Below, one piece after another: positions 17,823 to 26,898 of a DNA stretch of 64,000 bases (the stretch's first letter is position 1; the number at the start of each line of letters is the position of its first letter). Under the pieces are notes generated by a model. The model saw only the letters and a program-made list of their open reading frames with translations. It had not been told where the DNA came from and did no database searches. The DNA lies in contig CAZNFW010000003.1 in the NCBI GenBank assembly GCA_964572725.1, positions 43,787 to 107,786 on the forward strand, in the 5' to 3' direction. Source of the DNA: Rosettibacter sp964572725. GTDB taxonomy: Bacteria; Bacteroidota; Ignavibacteria; Ignavibacteriales; Melioribacteraceae. Both the position numbers and the translations under genes were made by a program.

Positions 17823-19609
17823 AATTCACCTTTTTCTAATTTTTGGATAATTTTTTCATTTGATGGTTCGAGTTCAAGAGCTTTTTTCCAGTATTCCTTG
17901 GCTTTTTCTTTATTACCAAGTTTAAAATAAACATCACCAAGATGGTCTATAACAGTAGCACTTTTTGAATCCTGTTTAATAGAATCTTCAATATATTTTT
18001 TTGCTGTTTCATAATCTCCAAGCTGATAATAAATCCATCCAATTGTATCAAGGTAAGAAGCATTTTTTGGTTCTTTTTCAACTGCTTTTTTCGACATTTT
18101 TAATGCTTCTTGCAATCTTATTCCTCTTTCTGCGAGTGAGTATGCATAATTATTTAATATCAATGCATTTGTCGAATCAATTTTTAGTGCTTCGATATAA
18201 AGAGAATCTGATTTTTCAAAATTTTTTTGAGAATCATATATCAAAGCTGCCATACCGATTATATCAATATTCTTTGGATCAATTGATAAAGCTTTATTAA
18301 GAATTTTCAGAGCACCATCTTCATCTTTTAATTGATTCAATGTATAACCATATGCTGTTAAAGAAGTAATATCATCTGGATTAATATTTACAGCACGTTC
18401 AAGATAAATTTTTGCTTTTTGATGCATGTTATTTTGCGACAGTGATAATCCATAAATCAAATTAATTGCAAAGTCATTTGGAAATTTTTCAACTGCATCT
18501 GAAAGTAAAGAAATTACATCTGAGTATTTTCGTTTATCAAATAAAAGTCCTCCTAATCTAATCCACACTTGAGAATTCCATTCTGCAAGTGATGCAGCTT
18601 TCTTAAAATACTCAATAGCTAATGAATCATTTTTTAACTTTAGTTCAATCTCACCAAGCGAAGCATTAATCTGCCAGTCAGTTGTATCTGTGTTTAATTT
18701 TTCAAAGAACTTTTTTGCTGTAAAAAGATTTGTAGAATCTTTTTCTGAAGCCACCAAAAATAAAGATGCAATTCTTAGTTTTAATTTAAAATCACTTTCT
18801 TTGTTATCAAAAATTTTTTCATATACCAGAGCTGCATCATTCCATTTATTCTGCTGAATAAATATATTTCCTTTAAGTTCGAGAAGCTCAAATTCATCGG
18901 GATAACTTATTAAAGATTCATCGCATGTTTTAAGAGCTTTATCATAATTATTTGTTTTAATGTAAGCATCTATCAATAATTTTTGTAATTGCAAATCTGA
19001 TGGATTAAGCTTGATTAACTCTTCAAGCATGGTAATTGATTCTTTAATATTGCCAAGTCTTTCATTTAAATCAATCATGTTAATTAATACATTCCATTCA
19101 GGTCCTATCATATCAATAAGTTTTTTATAAATCATGAGTGCTTGTTTGGGTTTATTTTTCTCGTAAAGCTGTGCAAGTTGAAAGTAAGCTTTTGCATCAG
19201 TTGAATCCTGCATTATAATTTTTTCATAAACAGCTATCGAAGAATCTTCGAGATGAGAAGCATTATAGAGCGAAGCAAGAAGGAATAAAAATTCTTTATT
19301 ATCAGGTTCAAGTTGTGCTGCTTTTTTTGCGTGCTGCAATGCAGGTGATAATTTATTAATTCTGTAATAATTTTTGGCAAGTGCGAAGTGAATTCCTGGC
19401 TTCTCAGCATAATTTAATGCTGCAGAATATTCGTCAATTGCCTCCTGAATATTTCCTTTAATTTCTTGTATAGAACCATTAATAAATTTTTCTATTGCTA
19501 ATTTTTCATTACTAACTTTCATTGATGAAGCAGGTAAAGACTTTTTACTGATATCAGATGAACAACTGAAAAATACAGCAAAACTTAATAATGGGAATAA
19601 ATATTTCAT
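17819..19609 (-). CDS. TPR-repeat lipoprotein
   Basis: About 596 residues. The signal peptide ends in a lipobox (FAVFFSC, Cys at about 16), so the protein is likely anchored to the outer or inner membrane. Nearly the whole mature part is tetratricopeptide repeats, with clear units such as AYFQLAQLYEKNKPKQAL, IDHLGDVYFKLGNKEKAKEYW and LDTIGWIYYQLGDYETAKKY. TPR arrays bind partner proteins; the partner is not known. The ATG giving the lipoprotein signal is preferred over one three codons earlier. It leads the TPR, DUF4292 and EnvC-like unit seen in this phylum. Confidence 0.88.
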   Translation of the reverse strand: MKYLFPLLSFAVFFSCSSDISKKSLPASSMKVSNEKLAIEKFINGSIQEIKGNIQEAIDEYSAALNYAEKPGIHFALAKNYYRINKLSPALQHAKKAAQLEPDNKEFLFLLASLYNASHLEDSSIAVYEKIIMQDSTDAKAYFQLAQLYEKNKPKQALMIYKKLIDMIGPEWNVLINMIDLNERLGNIKESITMLEELIKLNPSDLQLQKLLIDAYIKTNNYDKALKTCDESLISYPDEFELLELKGNIFIQQNKWNDAALVYEKIFDNKESDFKLKLRIASLFLVASEKDSTNLFTAKKFFEKLNTDTTDWQINASLGEIELKLKNDSLAIEYFKKAASLAEWNSQVWIRLGGLLFDKRKYSDVISLLSDAVEKFPNDFAINLIYGLSLSQNNMHQKAKIYLERAVNINPDDITSLTAYGYTLNQLKDEDGALKILNKALSIDPKNIDIIGMAALIYDSQKNFEKSDSLYIEALKIDSTNALILNNYAYSLAERGIRLQEALKMSKKAVEKEPKNASYLDTIGWIYYQLGDYETAKKYIEDSIKQDSKSATVIDHLGDVYFKLGNKEKAKEYWKKALELEPSNEKIIQKLEKGEL

Positions 19610-19917
19610 AACCACCATTTAATTTTATTCAAAATATAGTTTATCAAGGATTGATTAACAAGTAAGTTAGAAGAATATATATCAAATATTATAAAACTAA
19701 GAAAGTTATATTAGGAAAGAAAAATTCTCTAAGACTTCTTACTTAACCAAATTAAATATCATTGAATTACTATATATTAAATGACTTTGATTTCAATTTA
19801 TAATCAATTGTATTATATAATTTCCAATACTATATTTTAAAAATCATTGAGTGATATATATTGAAAATAAATTCAGTAAAAGCTTTTTATTAATTTTGTA
19901 AAAAATAATTTATAGAT
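19610..19917. other. Non-coding divergent intergenic region
   Basis: About 300 bases of very AT-rich sequence between two divergent genes. No open reading frame of note, tRNA or hairpin is seen. The plus strand has TAATTTTG at 19891-19898, 20 bases before the ATP-grasp ATG, a possible promoter -7 box; no well-spaced TTG element accompanies it. Confidence 0.5.
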
Positions 19918-20823
19918 ATGAACACATTTGATCTTGGAATATCTTATACATGGGAATATGATATAGAATTTGTTGAATTGATAGAATTTATATTTCAGAA
20001 AGACGGTTTTTCAACTTTTATAATCAGCAATTATAATGTTTTCGAAGTTATTGATTTACTAAAATCAAAGCAGCTGCATTTCAGAGCATATTTAGACCGT
20101 GCTTCTGATGTAGATTCTGATTTTGAACCAGTTGCTTCAATCTTATCGAAAAGAAAATCTTATATAATTAATCCTCATAAGAAAGTGCATAAGTTTACAA
20201 ATAAATCTTACATGCACAAACTGCTTTCAAAGAAAAATTTTAATTTACCAAAAACAATTTTATTGCCTCCTTATTATTACAATCACAATCTTAACATAAA
20301 TGAAGATGATTTGGAAGAACTTGGCATCCCATTTATTATTAAACCCGCAATAGAAACAGGCGGAGGTGAGGGTGTTGAAGTAGATGCAACCACAATTTCT
20401 CAGATTCAAAAAGAAAGAATTAAAAATCAAACAGAGGAATTTTTAATTCAAGAAAAAATTTATCCCAGAATATTAAGTGGAAAGAGAGCATGGTTCAGAG
20501 TGTTCTGGGCTTTTAATAAAGTTATTCCAACATGGTGGGACGACCACACACATGTTTATGAATCAATTACTTATGACCAGATTAAAAAGTATCATCTTCA
20601 GCCGCTGCATCGAATAACCAAAAGATTATCGAAAATTACAAGAATTGATTACTTCTCCACAGAAATTGCATTAACAAGAAAAAATAAATTTATTTTAATC
20701 GATTATATCAATGACCAATGCGACATGAGATTAAAATCAAAACATCACGACGGTGTACCTGATGAAGTAATTATTCAATTTATAGAACAAATGAAAAGGA
20801 AGGTTCAATTACTAAAAAAATAA
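19918..20823 (+). CDS. ATP-grasp domain protein of unknown substrate
   Basis: This 301-residue cytosolic protein has an N-terminal domain (about 1-95), then an ATP-grasp fold. Recognisable are NKSYMHKLLSKK, the strand PFIIKPAIETGGGEGVE (ATP-binding Lys and glycine loop), EEFLIQEKI, and a C-terminal LIDYINDQCDMR that fits the metal-binding acidic/Asn motif. ATP-grasp enzymes ligate a carboxylate to an amine or thiol; the closest general type is RimK/glutathione-synthetase-like, but the substrate is unknown. It stands alone on the plus strand and its last 12 bases overlap the end of rsgA. Confidence 0.75.
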   Translation: MNTFDLGISYTWEYDIEFVELIEFIFQKDGFSTFIISNYNVFEVIDLLKSKQLHFRAYLDRASDVDSDFEPVASILSKRKSYIINPHKKVHKFTNKSYMHKLLSKKNFNLPKTILLPPYYYNHNLNINEDDLEELGIPFIIKPAIETGGGEGVEVDATTISQIQKERIKNQTEEFLIQEKIYPRILSGKRAWFRVFWAFNKVIPTWWDDHTHVYESITYDQIKKYHLQPLHRITKRLSKITRIDYFSTEIALTRKNKFILIDYINDQCDMRLKSKHHDGVPDEVIIQFIEQMKRKVQLLKK

Positions 20824-21765
20824 ATCTTCTTCTATTGTCTCTAAAATATTCAAATAACTTTTATACCTTTCTTCATTAATTTTTCCTTCACTGCAGGCTT
20901 TTACAACAGCACAATCAGGTTCATGATGATGAGTACAGGTATTAAATTTACAGTTGTAAATAAAATCTTTAAAATCTTTGAAGTAGTGACACAAATCTTC
21001 CTTTTTTATTCCATAAGGGTCAATTTCTCTGATTCCTGGTGTATCAATAACAAAAGTATTGTCATCTACTTTTTTCATTAATACAGTTACAGTAGTATGT
21101 CTTCCTTTCAAAGTATAATTACTAATCTCACTTACTTTGAGATTAAGATCAGAATAAAGCTGGTTTAACAAGCTTGACTTTCCAACACCTGAATGCCCCC
21201 AGAATAAATTTATTTTTCCTTTTAAATATTTTTTTAAATCATCAAGACCAAGTTTATTTATCGTGCTTGTTTGAAAGACATTGTAGCCAATTCGTTTATA
21301 AAGATTAACCCATTTTTCCCTTTCATTATTATTATCAAGATCAATTTTATTAATTACAATAACTGGTTCTACTGAAGAACTTTCTGCCACAACAATCATT
21401 CTGTCAATCAAACGATTATTAAATTGAGGATTAAGCCAACTTGAAACAATAATTAAATTATCAACATTAGCAGCTATAATTTGTTCTAATCTTTCTCCTC
21501 TAATGCTTGCTCCTTTAATTCTTGGAGCTTTTCTTGAAATTTTATTTCTTCGTTGTAGGATTTCGGTTATTACACCTGTTCCATCTTTATTCAAATTAAA
21601 CTCAACAATATCACCAACTGCAGCGATATCAAGTGTGATTAACTTATCTTTTTTAATAGAAAACTCTTTTTGAAATTTCCCTCTTAAAAAACATCTTATT
21701 TCGTTATTATTCTCATCAAGAACATAATAATTTTTGCTTTCTATCTTAAAAATTATTCCTTTAAT
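20812..21765 (-). CDS. rsgA: Ribosome small subunit-dependent GTPase A, apparent ATT start
   Basis: RsgA is a circularly permuted GTPase that helps mature the 30S subunit. G4 VINKIDLD precedes G1 GHSGVGKSS and G3 DTPGIRE, and the C-terminal zinc module holds CKFNTCTHHHEPDC. A TTG at 21594 would give only 260 residues and remove the N-terminal OB fold. The frame stays open upstream and encodes OB-like sequence (ending AAVGDIVEF) back to an in-frame TAG at 21771-21769. The only well-placed start is ATT at 21765, 6 bases after a perfect GGAGG, followed by KGIIFKIES; this gives 317 residues. A sequencing error at the start codon is the main alternative. Confidence 0.9.
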   Translation of the reverse strand: MKGIIFKIESKNYYVLDENNNEIRCFLRGKFQKEFSIKKDKLITLDIAAVGDIVEFNLNKDGTGVITEILQRRNKISRKAPRIKGASIRGERLEQIIAANVDNLIIVSSWLNPQFNNRLIDRMIVVAESSSVEPVIVINKIDLDNNNEREKWVNLYKRIGYNVFQTSTINKLGLDDLKKYLKGKINLFWGHSGVGKSSLLNQLYSDLNLKVSEISNYTLKGRHTTVTVLMKKVDDNTFVIDTPGIREIDPYGIKKEDLCHYFKDFKDFIYNCKFNTCTHHHEPDCAVVKACSEGKINEERYKSYLNILETIEEDLFF

Positions 21766-21776
21766 AAACTACCTCC
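21763..21776 (-). promoter_or_regulatory. Strong ribosome-binding site that defines an ATT start for rsgA
   Basis: On the minus strand GGAGGT (21776-21771) precedes ATT (21765-21763), with six bases between GGAGG and the start codon. An in-frame TAG overlaps this leader, so translation cannot begin further upstream in this frame. No ATG, GTG or TTG in frame occurs until the TTG at 21594. Confidence 0.7.
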
Positions 21777-21821
21777 TTAATATTTTATTTTACAAATCTA
21801 TCTTTTGAAATTATTAAAAAC

Positions 21822-21851
21822 AAAAAGCATCTTATTTCTAAGATGCTTTTT
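21822..21851 (-). terminator. Rho-independent terminator of the OmpP1/FadL-like gene
   Basis: A perfect 13-base stem (AAAAAGCATCTTA with TAAGATGCTTTTT) encloses a 4-base loop. On the minus strand it is followed by GTTTTTAATAATTT. It lies 30 bases beyond the stop at 21882 and separates that gene from rsgA. Confidence 0.85.
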
Positions 21852-21881
21852 GCGGGGAGTATTAACCAAGCGGGGTGTGTA

Positions 21882-23324
21882 TTAAAAATTATATCTAATA
21901 CCTGCTATAAAATTATTTCTTGTTATATCCTGATAAGTTCTTGAAAGATTTGTGCCATAATTATCACCTATATCCTTCCACCAACCAAAAGCATAAGTAA
22001 GATTAAACGATAGATTACGATTTGGATTTATGCCTAGACCTACAGTAATAAATTTTTTATCGTATTCGGAAGGGTCATCCTTGTAGGGTGAAGGTAATAT
22101 CATAAACCCGCCTCTTAAAGCAAGATTGATATATGGAATCTCGTATTCTAATCCTGCATGTAAATTTATTACCTGTCTGAATAATTCTTTAATATCACGG
22201 TTATTATTTTCTATATCTCTTACATCTAATCCACTTTTAAATTCCATTTGAGTATAATCTATAAAATTAGCATCAAAGCTTAACAAGAAATTATTTTCTT
22301 TAATTGCTGCACCTAAAGAGAATTCATAAGGTGTATTAATTTTATATTCAACTCTGTTTTCTACAGGCGGATTTAATGTAAATCTTGTTCGAGCAAAGTC
22401 GCTATAAGCATCAACAAAGTAAGTTTCTTTAATTGTGAATTTACGAGGTGTTTTGAGAGAAAATCCAATATTCAGTTTATCATTAATTCTTGTTAATAAT
22501 CCAAGATTTAAGTTCCAACCAGAAACATCCCATCGTATAATATCATTGATATAAAATGTTTGAAAATCACGGGTATCGGGTTCATTGGGGTCTAAAAGTA
22601 AATTAAAATTGTAATAATCATTAACATCATCTTCCCAGTATTGGCGATCACGCTTAAAATCACCATTAATAATATTCAAAGTTGCACCAACAAAAACATC
22701 TTTTTGAATTTCAACAGCACCTGAAAAAGACCAGCTGTGTAAACCTCCTTCCTGTGTTATCTTTCCGCTCTGATTTAATTTCCCATTAATTAATGTAGTA
22801 TCATAAAGATATGTATTAGATTTATAAACGGGATAGCTTAACGCAAGTTTATATGCAATATCATCGTTATAATTTGTAAGATCCTGAATTAATGAGTTGT
22901 TATTGGGATTAAATCCATCAAATTTCATTGTATAGTTAAAATCTTTTAACTGATTATAGCCAAGTGCAAAAACTAAACTGCCTCTTCTTGTTGGCATAGG
23001 TATAGCAAAACCAAATTCGTTCAATTTAGTATTACTATTTGAATAATCTACTTCTTTATTGAAAAAAGTAGTTGAATTATTAAAGGAATTATAAGAAAGT
23101 GCACCTGCAAATTCTGATTTCTTTATCAAACCAAATCCAGCTGGATTAAATATAGATGCAGCAAAATCATTACTCAAAGCCGTATAAGCATTTCCAAGAG
23201 AAAGTGCTTTAGCACTTGTTAATATTTCAGGTTCTGTTAATCGTAAAGCATCTTTAAAATTTTGTGCATTATTTAATGAATTTAATATTAAGCTGACTAA
23301 AACAATGAGAAGTAATTTTTTCAT
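21882..23324 (-). CDS. OmpP1/FadL-like outer-membrane protein
   Basis: About 480 residues. The signal peptide (MKKLL...NNAQ) is followed by an N-terminal segment, ALSLGNAYTALSNDFAASIFNPAG, typical of FadL/OmpP1 porins, where the N-terminus plugs the barrel. Many amphipathic strands follow, and the C-terminus FIAGIRYNF ends in Phe as outer-membrane barrels do. FadL proteins pass hydrophobic molecules; the cargo here is unknown. The ATG at 23324 is chosen because GGAG lies 6 bases before it; the TTG five codons earlier overlaps that site. A strong terminator follows. Confidence 0.85.
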   Translation of the reverse strand: MKKLLLIVLVSLILNSLNNAQNFKDALRLTEPEILTSAKALSLGNAYTALSNDFAASIFNPAGFGLIKKSEFAGALSYNSFNNSTTFFNKEVDYSNSNTKLNEFGFAIPMPTRRGSLVFALGYNQLKDFNYTMKFDGFNPNNNSLIQDLTNYNDDIAYKLALSYPVYKSNTYLYDTTLINGKLNQSGKITQEGGLHSWSFSGAVEIQKDVFVGATLNIINGDFKRDRQYWEDDVNDYYNFNLLLDPNEPDTRDFQTFYINDIIRWDVSGWNLNLGLLTRINDKLNIGFSLKTPRKFTIKETYFVDAYSDFARTRFTLNPPVENRVEYKINTPYEFSLGAAIKENNFLLSFDANFIDYTQMEFKSGLDVRDIENNNRDIKELFRQVINLHAGLEYEIPYINLALRGGFMILPSPYKDDPSEYDKKFITVGLGINPNRNLSFNLTYAFGWWKDIGDNYGTNLSRTYQDITRNNFIAGIRYNF

Positions 23325-23360
23325 ATCAATCTCCAGCAATAAGTTTTTAATAGAGAAATT

Positions 23361-24265
23361 TCATCTTCTTCTTCCACCATCACCGCCCGAACGTCCTCCA
23401 TCACTTCCTCTCGTTGAACCGCTGCCCGAACTTGAACGAGGCGGGGGATTATACGATGGAGCTGGAGCTCTTGATTTACTTGGCGGTGGTGTATAACTTG
23501 GTTGTGCTGACCTCCCAGAACTGCTATTGTCAGACCTACTTCTTTCTCTTCCAGATGAATCACTTCTATTGCCTTCACTTTTTCTTTCTCTTGTTTCTCT
23601 ATCTCTCGTTGCTTCTACAGGATACTTAATCCTTGTATCATTCCTTTCCCGTTTTCTTTCAACATTAGTATTTGCTCCTTCTTTCGAAAGTGTACCTGAA
23701 CTATTGTCTTTGTTTCGAGATACTCCTGTTCTGCTTAAGTCAACATCTACTGGTCTATTTACACCATTTCTGTTATCGATAATACTTGTTCTTCCATTTC
23801 GATAACTATCTCCTCTATTCCTTATATCACCACTTCTTCCTCCGTCGGTATCTCTCAATCTAGTGTATGTATTTCTGTATTTATATATTCCAGAATGTGA
23901 ATATCCATATTGCCAGTAATTTGGATAATACCAGTAATCATAATAAGTCCAATAACTGTAAGGATACGGATAATACCACCAAGGAACATATGGATAGTAA
24001 AAATCCCACCAGAGCGGGTCATAATATGTTCCAATTGTAATACTCCAGCTCGGATAATAACCCCAATAATATCTTCTATATCGAGGATAGAATCCATCAT
24101 AATAATATTTACTTCTCCGCGATTATCTGAATAAGTAGTATCTTCTTGTTCTTCATAAGCATATTCATCATCATATTCGTGACTATCGCGAAGAGCCAGC
24201 TGTGTATAACATCCCCCTAAAGTCAATAATGGAATTAATAACAATATTTTAAATAAGGTTTTCAT
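23361..24265 (-). pseudogene. Tyr/Trp-rich lipoprotein gene with a frameshift
   Basis: The first frame starts at ATG 24265 with a lipoprotein signal (TLGGC, Cys at residue 20), then an acidic stretch. Near 24110-24122 coding sense jumps to another frame, open from 24122 to the stop at 23361. That frame reads SKYYYDGFYPRY, then many Tyr/Trp/Pro residues (YVPWWYYPYPYSYW), then a Ser/Arg/Gly/Asp-rich low-complexity tail ending GGDGGRRR. Staying in the first frame gives an Ile/Met-rich peptide ending at 23855 that looks like an off-frame product. One missing base would explain it. Function unknown; a surface or matrix-like lipoprotein is a guess. It may be a true mutation, an assembly error or recoding. 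Confidence 0.7.
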
Positions 24266-24396
24266 TTTCTCACACCCCTTTTTCAATTTCTTTGACAAAA
24301 ATTATGCCTCTAAAAGTTTAAAAGAAATGCCAAAAAGAAAGGACTAAAAAATTTATTGTATATTTTTATGAACTTTTTGTACGATTTACAGCACAC

Positions 24397-25173
24397 TTAA
24401 AAAATTGATTTGACATATTCAACAACAATTCCTCTATCAGCTCTGCTGCTATTAATTTTTTTATTATCAAGTAAATCTCGAAGATTAATACCTATTGTAA
24501 ATCCATCTGCTACTGACCATTTCAATCCCATATTCAAATAGCCATTTCCATTACCAAGCGATAAACCAGTATTATCATTTACTGCAAAATCATATTCACC
24601 AACTAATGATATTTTTTTTCCAATTGTTTTTTCAAAACCAACGGCTAAATTTAAGTCTTTATCATTATCATCTCTTTCCAGAGAATAATTTACAGAGCCA
24701 TGTAAACTTAAGTATCCAAAGAATTCAAAATTTTTTGATGCTGCTGCAAAAAAGCCAGTGGATTTTATTTGATAGCGATTCAAATCTCTATTAAAAGTAC
24801 CTTTTCCTTGAGAATCAAATCCTAATGTTATTGCAGGTGAAGTTACTGTTTCATCAATTAATCTTAAACGTACATTTACTGCGGGTAATTTGTACCAATC
24901 AATTTTTCCCTGTCCAATTATATTACTGCCGCCATACGACACACCAATGCTGAAATTATCAAAAACTCCAACTTCAATTTTTGAAATAACTACTCCAAGT
25001 GGCATTACATCCAATGATACTCCTACCACACCTTTATCAAGAACACCTGCTGTTGGTATATCAATTAAATTTCTGCTTTCATATTTTGCATCAGTTCCTG
25101 AAGTGCCCTGAGGTAATATTTTCACTGATAATAACATTAAAAAAAGAAAGCTGAGAAAAATATTTTTCTTCAT
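24397..25173 (-). CDS. Predicted outer-membrane beta-barrel protein
   Basis: This 258-residue protein has a signal peptide ending near LPQ22, then ESRNLIDIPTAGVLDKGVVGVSLDVMP, which resembles the N-terminus of YjbH-like or similar small barrels found in this phylum. Alternating strands follow (LAVGFEKTIGKKISLVGEYDFAV, GYLNMGLKWSV, FTIGINLRD) and the C-terminal residue is Phe. I cannot assign a function. It is 131 bases upstream of the frameshifted lipoprotein gene, on the same strand. Confidence 0.65.
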   Translation of the reverse strand: MKKNIFLSFLFLMLLSVKILPQGTSGTDAKYESRNLIDIPTAGVLDKGVVGVSLDVMPLGVVISKIEVGVFDNFSIGVSYGGSNIIGQGKIDWYKLPAVNVRLRLIDETVTSPAITLGFDSQGKGTFNRDLNRYQIKSTGFFAAASKNFEFFGYLSLHGSVNYSLERDDNDKDLNLAVGFEKTIGKKISLVGEYDFAVNDNTGLSLGNGNGYLNMGLKWSVADGFTIGINLRDLLDNKKINSSRADRGIVVEYVKSIF

Positions 25174-25250
25174 AAGTTAACTTTATAATTTTTAGTGTAA
25201 ATAATACAATATTTTTTTCTCAATAACTAAATTTTTTTGATTTGGTTGAT

Positions 25251-26666
25251 TCATTTTTTTCTTTTGAAAGTAGTTCCCTCTTTACTGTCCTGAAGTATAA
25301 TCCCAAGTTTATTTAATTCATCTCTAATAAAATCTGACAGAGCATAATTTCTTTCCTTTTTTAATGCCAGTCTAACATTAATTAATAATTCTATTAATTT
25401 ATCCTCTATAACGTCCGACTTTTTAATTTCATGCAATGAATCAAAATGAATTATGCCCAAAACATTTTCAGCAGTATCTTTAAGAAATTTTTTTACATCA
25501 TTATAAAACTCAGAATTTATTTTTTCATTTTCAGAAATTAATTTATTTACATTCTTCACAAAATCAAAAATTACAGCTACAGCCTGTGGTGTATTGAAAT
25601 CATCGTCCATTACTTTTTCAAATTCTTCATAATATTTTCTGAAATCAAACTGCAAAGAAACTCCATCATTTAATTGCTTTGGGAGCTCGAGCTCAATTTT
25701 CTCAGCAAGATTTCTAATTTTCTCAACTCCTTTTTCTGCTGCTGAGAGCAGTTCTTCGCTAAAATTTAGAGGACCCCTATAATGAGTCTGTGCAAAGAAA
25801 AGTCTAATTGCTTCAGCTGAATATTTTGAAAGAATTTCTCGTGCAGTAAAGAAATTGCCAAGAGATTTTGACATTTTTTCATTTTGAATAGTAAGAAAAC
25901 CAAAGTGAATCCAATATTTTACAAATTTTGTTTCATTGGCAGCTTCACTCTGCGCTATTTCATTTTCGTGATGAGGAAAAATTAAATCGTTCCCACCGGC
26001 ATGAATATCAATAGTTTTGCCTAAATGTTTGCAGCTCATAGCGGAACATTCAATATGCCATCCGGGTCTTCCTTTACCCCATGGGCTATCCCAGCTGGGT
26101 TCACCATCTTTTGCTTTTTTCCAGAGTACAAAATCAAGTGGATTTCTTTTGGATTCATTTATTTCAACTCGTGCACCAGCTTCAAGTTCTTCAATATTTT
26201 TTCCGCTCAGCTTTCCATAATTTCTAAATCTTGTTATATCGTAATAAACATTACCATCAACATTATAAGCATAACCTTTATCTTCCAATATTTTTATCAT
26301 CTCAATAATATCATGTATTGACTCAGTAGCACTAGGATTTTTTATTGCAGGTTTAATTCTTAATTTTTGAATATCTTCATAAAATGCACTTGTAAAAAAT
26401 TTTGCAATTTCTTCTGTTGATTTATTATGTTCTTTTGATTTATTAATAATTTTATCATCTATATCAGTAATATTCATAACAAAATCTACATTAAAACCTT
26501 TGTAATCAAGATACCTTCTTATAATATCTGCCATTATAAAAGAACGAGCATTTCCAATATGAAAATAATCATACACTGTTGGACCACAAACATAAAATGT
26601 CACTTTAGGCGGATTAACAGGAATAAATTCTTCTTTAGTTTTAGAAAAAGTATTATAGATTAACAT
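25251..26666 (-). CDS. cysS: Cysteinyl-tRNA synthetase
   Basis: CysRS charges tRNA-Cys with cysteine. The 471-residue length is standard. The class I signature is YDYFHIGNARS near residue 33, preceded by the zinc ligand Cys27 in VCGPTVY. Further zinc ligands appear in ECSAMS and in GGNDLIFPHHENE, and the KMSKS loop is EKMSKSLGN. The gene ends with TGA, which matters because it shows TGA is a normal stop codon in this genome. It is divergent from the cytochrome gene and has no close partner. Confidence 0.97.
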   Translation of the reverse strand: MLIYNTFSKTKEEFIPVNPPKVTFYVCGPTVYDYFHIGNARSFIMADIIRRYLDYKGFNVDFVMNITDIDDKIINKSKEHNKSTEEIAKFFTSAFYEDIQKLRIKPAIKNPSATESIHDIIEMIKILEDKGYAYNVDGNVYYDITRFRNYGKLSGKNIEELEAGARVEINESKRNPLDFVLWKKAKDGEPSWDSPWGKGRPGWHIECSAMSCKHLGKTIDIHAGGNDLIFPHHENEIAQSEAANETKFVKYWIHFGFLTIQNEKMSKSLGNFFTAREILSKYSAEAIRLFFAQTHYRGPLNFSEELLSAAEKGVEKIRNLAEKIELELPKQLNDGVSLQFDFRKYYEEFEKVMDDDFNTPQAVAVIFDFVKNVNKLISENEKINSEFYNDVKKFLKDTAENVLGIIHFDSLHEIKKSDVIEDKLIELLINVRLALKKERNYALSDFIRDELNKLGIILQDSKEGTTFKRKK

Positions 26667-26789
26667 TATTATTCCAAAATTTGGGAAAAAATATACAAAT
26701 AGTGCACAGTTTATACAAATTTTAATATGGAATGAAATTTGAAATTAATTACGATAATAAGATAAATAAACAATAAATTATATTTAGAC

Positions 26790-26820
26790 TTTGACATCTT
26801 AGTTCTATTTATTATTTTTA
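26790..26820 (+). promoter_or_regulatory. Possible promoter of the multiheme cytochrome gene
   Basis: TTTG at 26790-26793 is followed after 19 bases by TATTTTTA at 26813-26820, seven of eight positions of the Bacteroidota TAnnTTTG element. It would give a leader of about 70 bases before the ATG at 26899. Confidence 0.35.
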
Positions 26821-26898
26821 TAAAGGAAAAATCAACAATGATATCCGAATAACTTTAAAATGTTATCACTTAACTTTATAATCCAAAGGAGGATATTT

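Noticed and set aside
23414..23805. Plus-strand ORFs opposite the frameshifted lipoprotein
   Set aside because: They are opposite-strand readings of a low-complexity Ser/Arg/Gly-rich tail, lack start signals, and have no recognisable domain.
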